A DNA stretch of 64,000 bases, taken from positions 135,587,501 to 135,651,500 of the forward strand of contig NC_092343.1 in the NCBI RefSeq assembly GCF_046630445.1. Reading direction: 5' to 3'. How positions within the stretch are numbered: position 1 is the first letter of the stretch; each line of letters starts with the position of its first letter. Under the pieces are notes generated by a model. The model did not search any database, was not told the DNA's origin, and worked only from the letters and a program-made list of their open reading frames with translations. A program made the translations under genes and the position numbers. The stretch comes from Rutidosis leptorrhynchoides (taxonomy: Eukaryota; Streptophyta; Magnoliopsida; Asterales; Asteraceae). Positions 1 through 11,086 of the stretch are shown in pieces.

Positions 1-2501
1 CAGCCCATATGAGTCACCTAACACATGTGGGAACCATCATTTGTCAACTAGCATGAAATATCTCATAAAATTACAAAAATATGAGTAATCATTCATGACT
101 TATTTACATGAAAACAAAATTACATATCCTTTATATCTAATCCATACACCAACGACCAAAAACACCTACAAACACTTTCATTCTTCAATTTTCTTCATCT
201 AATTAATCTCTCTCAAGTTCTATCTTCAAGTTCTAAGTGTTCTTCATATATTCTACAAGTTCTAGTTACATAAAATCAAGAATACTTTCAAGTTTGCTAG
301 CTCACTTCCAATCTTGTAAGGTGATCATCCAACCTCAAGAAATCTTTGTTTCTTACAGTAGGTTATCATTCTAATACAAGGTAATAATCATATTCAAACT
401 TTGGTTCAATTTCTATAACTATAACAATCTTATTTCAAGTGATGATCTTACTTGAACTTGTTTTCGTGTCATGATTCTGCTTCAAGAACTTTCAAGCCAT
501 CCAAGGATCCTTTGAAGCTAGATCTATTTTTCTCATTTCCAGTAGGTTTATCCAAGGAACTTGAGGTAGTAATGATGTTCATAACATCATTCGATTCATA
601 CATATAAAGCTATCTTATTCGAAGGTTTAAACTTGTAATCACTAGAACATAGTTTAGTTAATTCTAAACTTGTTCGCAAATAACAGTTAATCCTTCTAAC
701 TTGACTTTTAAAATCAACTAAAAACGTGTTCTATATCTATATGATATGCTAACTTAATGATTTAAAACCTGGAAACACGAAAAACACCGTAAAACCGGAT
801 TTACGCCGTCGTAGTAACACCGCGGGCTGTTTTGGGTTAGTTAATTAAAAACTATGATAAAATTTGATTTAAAAGTTGTTATTCTGAGAAAATGATTTTT
901 ATTATGAACATGAAACTATATCCAAAAATTATGGTTAAACTCAAAGTGGAAGTATGTTTTCTAAAATGGTCATCTAGACGTCGTTCTTTCGACTGAAATG
1001 ACTACCTTTACAAAAACGACTTGTAACTTATTTTTCCGACTATAAACCTATACTTTTTCTGTTTATATTCATAAAATAGAGTTCAATATGAAACCATAGC
1101 AATTTGATTCACTCAAAACGGATTTAAAATGAAGAAGTTATGGGTAAAACAAGATTGGATAATTTTTCTCATTTTAGCTACGTGAAAATTGGTAACAAAT
1201 CTATTCCAACCATAACTTAATCAACTTGTATTGTATATTAGGAAATCTTGAGATACCATAGACACGTATACAATGTTTCGACCTATCATGTCGACACATC
1301 TATATATATTTCGGAACAACCATAGACACTCTATATGTGAATGTTGGAGTTAGCTATACAGGGTTGAGGTTGATTCCAAAATATATATAGTTTGAGTTGT
1401 GATCAATACTGAGATACGTATACACTGGGTCGTGGATTGATTCAAGATAATATTTATCAATTTATTTCTGTACATCTAACTGTGGACAACTAGTTGTAGG
1501 TTACTAACGAGGACAGCTGACTTAATAAACTTAAAACATCAAAATATATTAAAAGTGTTGTAAATATATTTTGAACATACTTTGATATATATGTATATAT
1601 TGTTATAGGTTCGTGAATCAACCAGTGGCCAAGTCTTACTTTCCGACGAAGTAAAAATCTGTGAAAGTGAGTTATAGTCCCACTTTTAAAATCTAATATT
1701 TTTGGGATGAGAATACATGCAGGTTTTATAAATGATTTACAAAATAGACACAAGTACGTGAAACTACATTCTATGGTTGAATTATCGAAATCGAATATGC
1801 CCCTTTTTATTAAGTCTGGTAATCTAAGAATTAGGGAACAGACACCCTAATTGACGCGAATCCTAAAGATAGATCTATTGGGCCTAACAAACCCCATCCA
1901 AAGTACCGGATGCTTTAGTACTTCGAAATTTATATCATATCCGAAGGGTGTCCCGGAATGATGGGGATATTCTTATATATGCATATTGTTAATGTCGGTT
2001 ACCAGGTGTTCACCATATGAATGATTTTTATCTCTATGTATGGGATGTGTATTGAAATATGAAATCTTGTGGTCTATTATTATGATTTGATATATATAGG
2101 TTAAACCTATAACTCACCAACATTTTTGTTGACGTTTTAAGCATGTTTATTCTCAGGTGATTATTAAGAGCTTCCGCTGTCGCATACTTAAATAAGGACG
2201 AGATTTGGAGTCCATGCTTGTATGATATTGTGTAAAAACTGCATTCAAGAAACTTATTTTGTTGTAACATATTTGTATTGTAAACCATTATGTAATGGTC
2301 GTGTGTAAACAGGATATTTTAGATTATCATTATTTGATAATCTACGTAAAGCTTTTTAAAACCTTTATCTATGAAATAAAGGTTATGGTTTGTTTTAAAA
2401 ATGAATGCAGTCTTTGAAAAACGTCTCATATAGAGGTCAAAACCTCGCAACGAAATCAATTAATATGGAACGTTTTTAATCAATACGAACGGGACATTTC
2501 A
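1..2501 (+). mobile_element. Partial LTR of a Tekay-like Ty3 element (family A), 3' part
   Basis: This stretch is the reverse complement of the LTRs at 40454-43776 and 50388-53639. It shows the same landmarks in the same order and ends with the same terminal bases GGGACATTTCA at 2491-2501. Roughly the first 750-800 bases of the LTR lie left of the window. No primer site follows the CA end, so this is the 3' LTR of a plus-strand element or a solo LTR. Short ORFs inside it (1490-1753, 2034-2288) have no features of real genes and recur in the other LTR copies. Confidence 0.85.
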
Positions 2502-3673
2502 TAAGGAAGGGTTCAAGAGCTTGTTTTGAAGGAATCTTCATTATTTCAACACCAAGATTGAATTTAGATCAGCCATCTCAATTGGTACTCTTGTTTTCAT
2601 TCAAATTATGAATTTCAATTGTATGTATTGTGTTATTGTTCTTGTTTTAATCATGTCTAGCTAAAAACCTTGTGTGTTTACTTCAATGTAAGATTTATGG
2701 CTTGGGATTGTTCTATATTTTGATGTTATAATAGTTACAAGTATGTTTTGATTGATTTATTAATCTAGTTCAACCATCAGAACCATTGTTATGCTTGCTT
2801 AGTTCATTACTTCAATTATATAGATTGTTAATCTATTAATGTGAGTTAATTAGAAAAACAATCTATACTTCAATACACCTAGTAATCTAGACGATTAGAT
2901 GCATATGTTTAAGTGATTTTGTTATTTGTTTAATTCGGTAATTGAATGAGTTCCAAAGCAACATAGTTATGAAATTACCTCAAGTGATTGTTGTAATTTA
3001 GGTTTCACGTGAGTTTAACCGGGTTGAATCTAGTTAGTTAATCAATCTAAATCACCATGTTCGTTCAAAAGATCCATAGTTGTAATTATCCTTGTATCCT
3101 AGTTCAATTATGTAAGTTATGACTTGATTTATGTGAATTTATCAAAGACCATAGCTTATACTTCAACACCTAGTGATCTAGCCACCTATATGTGAGTATA
3201 GGATGTTAATTGAATGATATTTTGGATATACAATCATGTAGTTTACTTAGAGTGATCTTGGTAAACTAGGTTTTATGTGAATTCAACCACGAAAGAATCC
3301 TGTTGATTAAACATAGGTCTTAAGTTTATAGAAATTGATATAAACTGCTCTACTGTAACTATTACATAACGGTTTTAATTATAAAAGAACAATCCCTGTT
3401 ATTTATCAAGCATAGAAGTAAACACCGCATTCTCATTCTTGTTAATTACTACATTTATTTACTTTTTCGTTAAACGAAAATACAACTTCAAACACAAAAC
3501 CCCCTTTTAAGAATAATTAATCGTTGTGAAATCCTTAAAACAAACTTCTCCCTGTGGATTAAACTGGTCAATTTACTTGCTAGTTACTGCATGATTGGGT
3601 TTTAGTTGCCTGTATTATGTGTTAATTATTAAGCAGATTGTCTACATTTTAAAGGTTACGTTTTAACACATCA
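2502..3673 (+). mobile_element. Athila-like LTR fragment, 3' end
   Basis: There is no gene here. The right part has the look of an Athila/Tat-type R-U5 end: a CTCCCTGTGGATT block at about 3549, then a terminal TTTTAACACATCA at 3661-3673. The same ACACATCA terminus ends the sense-strand LTR of the minus-strand Athila element at 19972. The rest does not match that LTR closely, so this is a different family in plus orientation. Its left end is missing: at 2501/2502 it abuts the Tekay-like LTR. Family assignment is inference. Confidence 0.5.
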
Positions 3674-6547
3674 GATCTAAACGAAAACGACCTGCCTCAT
3701 GATAATCCATATTGCACACCTTTAAAGCCCAATGAGCTTTATGTTCAATCTCCAAAGGGAGATGTCATGCTTTACCATATACCAAACGATAAGGAGTCGT
3801 GCCTATCGGTGTCTTATAGGCCGTACGAAATGCCCACAATGCATCTTCAAGCTTTGTAGACCACTCCTTAGGATTCGTACCAATGGTCCTTTCTAAGATT
3901 CGCTTCAATGACCGGTTGGTATTCTCAACTTGCCTACTTGTTTGCGGGTGGTAAGATGTTGAAACTTTATAGGTTACCCCGTATCGTTTCAACACTTTCT
4001 CCATTTAAGCGTTACAAAAGTGGGTCCCTCTATCACTAATGAGGGCTTTCGGGGTGCCAAATCAGGCAAAGATGCCCTTTAAGAAGGTAATTACAACCCG
4101 TGCATCATTAGTTCTGAGAGCTTTAGCCTCCGCACATTTAGAAACATAATCAATTGCAACGAGAATGTAAAGATTCGAATGAGATTTAGGATACGGGCCC
4201 ATAAAATCAATCCCCCAAATGTCAAACACCTCACATACTTGAATGCTATGTTGAGGCATCTCATCTCTTTTGGTGATGTTTCCGGCCCGTTGGCACGCAT
4301 CACAAGATTTACAAATTAGGTGGGCATCTTTGAAAATACTAGGCCAATAAAAACCGGTGTCATAAACTTTTCGCCCCATTATTTGGGGACCAAAGTGCCC
4401 ACCCGTAGGACCAAGATGGCAAGCTAGCAAGATTTTTGTGCATTCCTTTCCGGAAACACACCTTCGAATTGTACCATCTACACAATGCCGAAATAGGTAC
4501 GGGTCCTCCCAAAAATAGTGTTTGATGTCACTAAAGATTTTCCTTCTCTTTTGATGTGACCACATTTTTTCGAGAATCCCGCCCGCAAGATAATTTGCGA
4601 TATCAACATACCAAGGCTCGTCACTCGTGTCTACTTTCATGAGATGTTCATACGAAAAATGGTCTTGAATACTCGACTCATGAAGTATCTCGAGATTTGG
4701 ATTCTCGAGTCTAGACAAACGATCGGCCTCCAGATTTTCAGCACCCTTCTTATCCCGGATCTCGATATCGAATTCTTGCAAAAGCAAGATCCATCTTAGC
4801 AGTCGAGGTTTGGCATCCGATTTCGAGAAGAGGTACTTTAGAGCAGAATGGTCCGTAAAAACAATAGTCTTAAACAAGACTAAGTAGGACCGAAACTTAT
4901 CAAATGAAAAGACCACCGCAAGGAGCTCTTTTTCAGTGGTAGTGTAATTCAATTGTGCTGTTTGCAAGGTCTTGCTTGCATAATAGATGGGTCAGAAATG
5001 TTTCTCGACCCTTTGACCCAAAATAGAGCCAACTGCAAAATCGGATGCATCACACATAAGCTCGAACGGAAGGGACCAATTCGGAGCAATTATGATAGGT
5101 GCATTGATGAGTTTCTCTTTAAGAAGTTCGAATGCCTTTTGGCACTCTTCGGAGAAGTTCCAAGGTGCGTCCTTTTCAAGGAGTTTGTTCATTGGGTTAG
5201 TGATTTTCGAAAAATCCTTAATGAACCGCCGGTAAAAACTGGCGTGCCCGAGAAAACTCCTAACACCCTTAACAACGGTAGGAGGTGGAAGGTTCTTAAT
5301 AGAGGTTACCTTTGCGGGGTATACCTCAATACCGTCCTTAGAAATCTTGTGCCCGAGGACGATGCCCATTGTACCATTAAATGGCACTTTTCCCAGTTGA
5401 GCACAAGATTAGATTTCTCACACCTTACCAACATCCGTTCTAAATTAAGAAGGCATGAATTAAAAGTGTCACCGAAGACTGAAAAGTCATCCATGAACAC
5501 CTCCATGCAATCTTCTATCATATCATGGAATATGGCCATCATGCACCTTTGAAAAGTGGCCAGAGCATTACAAAGGCCAAAGGGCATGCGATGGTATGAG
5601 AATGTGCCATACGGGCACGTGAAAGTAGTTTTCTCCTGGTCCCTAGGCGAGATAGGAATTTAGAAATAGCCCGAAAAACCATCAAGAAAACAATAAAAGC
5701 TGTTTCCCGCTAACCTCTCTAGCATTTGATCCATGAAAGGTAATGGGAAGTGGTCTTTACGTGTGGCGTCGTTCAACTTTCGATAGTCAATACAAACGCG
5801 CCACCCCGTGACAGTCCGAGTGAAAATTAACTCATTTTTATCGTTGGTGGTAACAGTCATACCACCTTTCTTGGGTACACAGTGTACCGGGCTAATCCAC
5901 GGACTGTCAGAAATCGGGTAAATCAGACCAGCATCGAGGAGCTTCACGATCTCTTTCTTCACGACATCTTGCATGTGAGGGTTCAACCTCCTTTGATGTT
6001 GCACCACAGGTTTGGAGTTATCCTCCATTAGGATTTTGTGGGTGCAATAGGAGGGACTAATACCCTTGATGTCGTGAATTTTCCACGCAATGGCCGGTTT
6101 ATGGGCCTTTAGCATGGTCACAAGCTCAGTTTTCTGACCTTCAGTAAGAGAAGAAGAAATAATTACCGGGAGCTTAGATTCCTCCTGCAAATAAGCGTAT
6201 TCCAAATGATCTGGAAGTGGCTTCAATTCTAACTCGGGATGTTCTTCAATTGAAGACTTGCTCCTATAATCAACATCACGATCGAGTTCCTTGAACTCCT
6301 CCTCAGTCGGCTCATAGCCGTTTTCCATCAAGGTGGTTAAAATATCCACCTCTTCAACCTGCAACTCTTTATCAATTTCAACCAATGAACATTCTCCTAA
6401 ACCCTGTAACTCTAAGAATTCCTGCAAAAACTCAGACTGAACATCCACAGTGTTAAGAAAATAACATGTATCATCAGTGTAAGCAGGGTATTTTAAAGCA
6501 TGGTCAATTGAGAATGTTGCACTCAAGTCATCTATCCTAAGGGTCAA
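3674..6547 (-). pseudogene. Athila-type pol fragment: RT, RNase H, integrase (broken)
   Basis: This is the remains of a polyprotein that would copy RNA into DNA and integrate it. RT occupies about 6547-5306 (VCIDYRKLN, MPFGLCNA, active-site FMDD). RNase H follows at about 5230-4700 ([20 protein letters not shown]). Integrase runs from about 4540 to 3765 ([28 protein letters not shown]). The frame is cut into pieces at 6547-5660, 5587-5306, 5387-4992, 4967-4062 and 4004-3765. The 5387 and 4967 segments share one frame separated by a TGA near 4990; others need frame changes. A further nonsense codon lies at 3765, after which integrase-like sequence continues to the junction at 3674. The family assignment is solid; there is no intact product. 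Confidence 0.85.
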
Positions 6548-6809
6548 CTTTTAGCCATAAACATCGATGATACACCTAGCATTATTCAAAAATGGCTGAC
6601 CCAAAATAAGTGGAATCCTTTCATCCACTTCCATATCCAACACCACAAAGTCGGCCGGGAAAACCAACGACCCGGTCTTAACTAGCATATTCTCTATAAT
6701 TCCAAGAGGAAATTTAATAGAGCGGTCAGCTAGCTGAATAGCCATACGCGTAGGTTTTAACTCCCCGGGGTCTAGCTATAAATAAATAGAATAAGGCATC
6801 AAATTGATG
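6548..6809 (-). pseudogene. Athila-type aspartic protease fragment
   Basis: A 64-codon frame at 6745-6551 reads LADRSIKFPLGIIENMLVK and later FVVLDMEVDERIPLILGQPF. This is the familiar C-terminal half of the Athila/Tat protease that processes the polyprotein, ending with the ILGQPF flap-and-helix motif. It sits between gag and RT, as expected. The segment upstream to 6809 is interrupted, so the N-terminal part with the catalytic Asp-Gly-Ala region is not in an open frame. Non-functional remnant. Confidence 0.75.
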
Positions 6810-7325
6810 CTAGCCCCCAAATCCACCAACGCCATTACACAATCTTAAGTTACCAAGTAAACAAGGGATGGTAAAACTCCCAGGATCCTCAAGCTTCTTG
6901 GGAAGCTTGTTTGCAACTACCGCTGAACATGCGACATTCAACCTGACTGAAGACACGTTCTCCAGCTTCTTCCTGTTAGTTAGCAAATCTTTAAGAAACC
7001 TTGCATACTTTGGCATACCTGCAATCACATCAATAAAAGGCATATTTATGTTAACTTTTTTAATCAAGTCCATGAATTTGGACTTTTCTGCCTCTAGCTT
7101 CTCCAATCTCTGCTTCCTCGGGAATGAGAGCGGTGGTTGATACTCTTTAACTACCGGTTTAGCAGTAACAGTAACCGGTTCCTTAACAACTCTCTCAGCC
7201 ACCTGTTCTGGCTCCTTTTCCCCCTCCGGTTCACTTACAACAACTGGCTCACTATCCTTAGCTAACGGTACCCTCAAATCATACTTGTCGGGCTTCCTCG
7301 GTGGATCATATGCTAAACCACTTCG
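6810..7325 (-). pseudogene. Athila-type gag C-terminal fragment
   Basis: An open frame of 155 codons (7277-6810) has a Glu/Val/Lys-rich linker. It then shows the block INMPFIDVIAGMPKYARFLK and the block LPKKLEDPGSFTIPCLLGN, which precede the protease in Athila-type elements. Upstream, 7325-7278 stays in the same coding sense. It joins the gag sequence at 18281 once the plus-strand insertion and one copy of GGTGG are ignored. The 6868-7140 plus-strand ORF is a shadow of this region. Confidence 0.8.
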
Positions 7326-7330
7326 GGTGG
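7326..7330. repeat. Target-site duplication GGTGG, left copy
   Basis: The five bases GGTGG directly precede the TGTAACGACC start of the 5' LTR. They recur at 18276-18280 directly after the CA end of the 3' LTR. A 5-bp duplication is normal for Ty3 integrases. It defines the nested element exactly. Confidence 0.95.
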
Positions 7331-10041
7331 TGTAACGACCCGCACTTTTCCGATCGTTCTATACTTATGAGATTAATATTTACATAAATTAAACCTTACC
7401 AACATGATAAGCAATCCAAATTGTTGAGACTTATGTTTTTGAAAAGAGTTTTACACAACGTTTGACCGTCTAGTTTGACCGATGATATCACGAACTATAC
7501 AATATATGATAATTATACATACATATTTAACATGATCTAAGGATGTTTTAATATCTCATTTTGTATTAATAACAAAAAGTCATAAGTATATTTTGAAACT
7601 ACTAACTTAAGTTTTCAAAACAATAACCTACGTAACGTTATTTGACATAAATACTGATGATTTATAATGTTTATACATATATCGTATAAGTAATGTATTT
7701 AATCATTTTTAAAGGGCTTTTATACATAAAACAATATAAGTATATTTACAAAAGATAGTTATATTTGAATTCTCGTTCCGTTTCCTCAATAATCCTATAC
7801 GTATATCTAGGGTACTATACACAGCTTCTAAAAGTATTTACTATTGGTATATACCAATAGAAATCTTCAATTATTGGAATAATATGTCATTCATGACATA
7901 ATAAATTTTAACTTATCTTAGATATTTTCACTAAAAACCAAATTTTCAAGCCTATAAATAAGCACCATTTCTAACTCATTTTTACACATTCATTTTCCAA
8001 ATTTTACTTCCAATTTTCACACACACTTGCAAGAACTCTCTCTCAACTTTTATTTTACTACTTCTTTCCAGTAACTTTACATTTTAAACTTGAGGTAAAA
8101 ACTCTACTTCAACTCTTTTTCAATTCATATATTTAAAGCTATATATATAAGAGTTTATAAACTAGAACATAGTTTGAATGATTTCAAACTTGTTCGCAAA
8201 CTAAATAGATCCTTCTAACTTAACTTTTAAAATACTTCAAGACCTGTAACATATCTTAATTATATGCTAACTTAACAAGGTATAACTTGGTTTTTCAAAG
8301 AACACCTTAAAAACTGAATTTACGACGTCGGAGTGCAACCGGGGGCTGTTTTGGGTTGGATAATTAAAAACCATCTTAAACTTTGAATTGGAGGTTTATT
8401 TTCTGGAAAAATGATTTTTACTATGAATATGATAACACATAAAAATTTCATGATTTAACTCAAAGTATAAGTATTTTTAGAAAAATAATCATTTGAGGTT
8501 GTTTACATGATGGAAAATGATTAACTTCATAAGTTTCACTAAAGTTTGACCTATGCCGTGTGATTTTGAATACAAACTAAGGTATTTACAGTTCATAGTC
8601 TTAAAGAGGGACTCGATCCAAGGAGATGGCAAGTTGAATCAACGAAAACGGAGTTGTAACGAAGAAACTATGACCGAAACAAAATCGGATATCCAAGACT
8701 AGTTTAGCCACGAAAATAATTGGGAAAAAATTAAATAAATCACATCTTTTTAAGTTAACATGATATTTTATATATATGTACTTATAATTCAATTTTATAT
8801 GGTTCAGGATCACCCGTAAACAACACGAGAAGATTAATCATAAGATCCCATGATTGTACGCAACACGTCATTTGACAACACCGGTACTTTATGTACGCAA
8901 CACGTCATTTGACAACACCGGTACCATGGGTCAAGATTAATCTCGACCAATACATATACGATGGGGTTTTATTTATTTCGTTGGGGGTTTTATTTATTTC
9001 ATTGCGGGTATATTAAACATCTAAAAATGAACCATTAAAATTGAATTACTAACAACGAACTGCTAACTACGGACTAAGGAATTATTCAAAGTATTAAAAG
9101 TATAACAAGTATATATATGTGACGTTTGTTTAAAAAGAAAAGGTATTGATATATTATATATGGATAGGTTCGTGATATCAACCGGAGACCAAGTCAAATT
9201 ATATATATATCTTCAAGACAACAGTGAGTATATAGTCCCACTTTTAAACTCTAAATATTTCGGGATGAGAATACATGTATTTTATGTTTTACGTTATGGA
9301 CACAAGTAACTGAAAAATATATTCTACGTTGAGTTGTACCACTGGCATACTTCCCTGTAGCTTGGTAACTGTTATTTACAGCGGTATTGTAAACGCGAAT
9401 CCTGTTGATAGATCTATCGGGCCTGACAACCCCAACCGGACTGGACGACCAGTATTCAACGGTTGCACAGTACTTCGTTTCGTGACTACACTTGGTACGG
9501 TGTAGTAAGATTTCATAATAAAGGGAATATGCGACGTGATTAAATGTTAAGTATGGTTACCAAGTGCTCAACCACTTAGAATATTTTTATTAAACTATTT
9601 ATATACGAAATCTTGTGGTCTATATATATATATTGCTGCCGGCATTAAACCTATATCTCACCAACTTTATGTTGACCTTTTAAAACATGTCTATTCTCAG
9701 GTGATTACTAAAGCTTCCGCTGCATTATGTTGAATTTGAGCAGGATCTTGCGTACGCATATTTGTGTCAAAAATAAAACTGCATACCCAAGGATTTGTGT
9801 TGTAAAATATGCTCGAAATCGTGTTGTTATCATTATATGTAAAGTTTGTAAGTCGAAGATTATCGCTAAACGATAATCATCTTTTTATTGTCTAAAGTTT
9901 GTAACAAAAATAATGGTTATGGTTTGTAATGTATAATATATGCAGTTTCTCTTTTAAAAATGTCGCATATAGAGGTCAATACCTCGCAATGAAATCATAC
10001 GTTATCTAACACGTTCTTATGGTTAAGGACGGGTTATGACA
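7331..10041 (+). repeat. 5' LTR of Tekay element 1
   Basis: The LTR starts TGTAACGACCCGC and ends GGGTTATGACA. It should hold the promoter (U3), transcription start and R-U5. A likely TATA-type stretch (CCTATAAATAAG) lies near 7952. A 34-base segment (8855-8888) is tandemly repeated at 8892-8925. A block near 9655-9722 is conserved in every Tekay-like LTR here. The 70-codon minus-strand ORF at 8601-8813 recurs in the other LTR and is not a gene. Confidence 0.93.
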
Positions 10042-10043
10042 TG

Positions 10044-10060
10044 TGGTATCAGAGCGGTGG
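10044..10060 (+). other. Primer-binding site (tRNA initiator-Met type)
   Basis: TGGTATCAGAGCGGTGG begins two bases after the LTR end. TGGTATCAGAGC is complementary to the 3' end of plant initiator tRNA-Met, the usual primer of Ty3 chromoviruses for minus-strand DNA synthesis. Confidence 0.9.
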
Positions 10061-10229
10061 TCTTAGCGAACCAGGTTTGCATTAGTGTGTCTAACCGATA
10101 AGTCGTTAGGATACATTAGTAAGTCTGGACTTTGACCGGGTCTGATTTAAAAACCATTTCTTATCATTGTTGGTTAAAATTTATATGTAAATATTATGTA
10201 GTACTAATGGGTTAGTTGTTGTATGATAG

Positions 10230-10718
10230 ATGTCGGGCTCAAAACTTGTTATCACATTTAGCGACTCCGAACCAGAATCTTCAGATGGTGTTCCAGTCAT
10301 TAACCTATCCGATGACGAAAATAATATCTTTGGGGAAGACTCACAAATTCCGGATGAACCGACTATAGAGAACCCGGAAAGTGAACCCGAGGAGGAAAGT
10401 GAACCCGAGGAGGAAAGTGAACCCGAGGAGGAAAGTGAACCCGAGGAGGAAAGTGAACCCGAGGAAGAAATACAGGAAATTACAAAAGACGAGTTCGAAC
10501 TAGGAAAGAAACGAAAGGCTAATGAATTAGAAAATTCAAATCCCGAGTTTAGTAAGGATGATGTGGCACCAACTCCACTAGACACTACCACCCCTATTCC
10601 CGCTATTCCTATTCGTGCTGTTCCGGCATCCAGTTCTTCAGCCCCACAGCCAAAATATAGGCAGACAGCTAGGATAAGCGTTAGGCCATTCCTTGAACCT
10701 AAACGTCCTAGAAAATAG
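10230..10718 (+). CDS. Leader ORF (ORF0): acidic repeat protein upstream of gag
   Basis: The product has 162 residues and is not a known gag or pol domain. The N-terminal half is strongly acidic and contains five perfect tandem SEPEEE units (90 bp, 10380-10469). The C-terminal third is Pro/Ser/Thr-rich and ends in a basic PKRPRK tail that could act as a nuclear-localisation signal (inference). It lies between the primer site and gag, separated from gag by 368 bp. An orthologous ORF with four repeat units exists in element 2 (56900-57370), and a broken relative lies at 49582-50178. The conserved position, start and C-terminal TARI motif argue for a real protein. Function unknown. The overlapping minus-strand ORF 10181-10756 is a shadow. 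Confidence 0.7.
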   Translation: MSGSKLVITFSDSEPESSDGVPVINLSDDENNIFGEDSQIPDEPTIENPESEPEEESEPEEESEPEEESEPEEESEPEEEIQEITKDEFELGKKRKANELENSNPEFSKDDVAPTPLDTTTPIPAIPIRAVPASSSSAPQPKYRQTARISVRPFLEPKRPRK

Positions 10719-10914
10719 ACCAAACGATGCGCTGCCGTATTAAACCATGGGATCATATAATGTTTTGTATAATATTATTAGTGTGGTTTGCTTAATGTTC
10801 GATATAAGATAAGCATATGTTAAATAGTGAAGTGTGAAATGCAATAATTTTCCATGGTTAAGTATTATTTAGATGGTAGTAATTGATTCTGTACTAAGCT
10901 ATTAAGTATGGACA

Positions 10915-10934
10915 TTAACGGGTAGGTACTACCC
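10915..10934 (+). promoter_or_regulatory. Internal copy of the polypurine tract sequence
   Basis: TTAACGGGTAGGTACTACCC. Its first 15 bases equal the PPT next to the 3' LTR (15550-15564). The extra bases make a near-palindrome, GGGTAGGTACTACCC. The same 20 bases occur at the matching position in three other elements of this window. A central-PPT role, or a cut or splice-related role, is speculative. Confidence 0.6.
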
Positions 10935-11086
10935 TAGATATAATTATAAAACGCTAATAAGAAGAAAAGGCTTTTATAATAATACTTGGTTCATATTATT
11001 AATAAGCTATAATGTACTGTAAATATACACTACATCTATAATATTCCATGTGAATAATTATTTTCTTTTCATTCTTATAGAAGAAT

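Noticed and set aside
2034..2288. ORFs at 2034, 40643 and 50601 with similar translations
   Set aside because: All are the same R-U5 stretch of family-A LTRs. Conservation is at the DNA level over a regulatory block, not evidence of a protein.
4953..5552. 199-codon plus-strand ORF
   Set aside because: Antisense to Athila pol; the minus strand carries clear RT and RNase H motifs.
8601..8813. 70-codon minus-strand ORF, also at 16835-17047
   Set aside because: It lies inside both LTRs of element 1 and is duplicated only because LTRs are duplicated. No domain or codon pattern.
10378..10470. CRISPR-like or regulatory direct repeats
   Set aside because: The 18-bp repeats have no spacers and are in-frame coding repeats (SEPEEE) of ORF0.
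10181..10756. Ser/Gly-rich minus-strand ORF of 191 codons (also 56851-57408)
   Set aside because: Antisense shadow of the acidic ORF0 repeat (GAGGAA reads as Ser-rich on the other strand).
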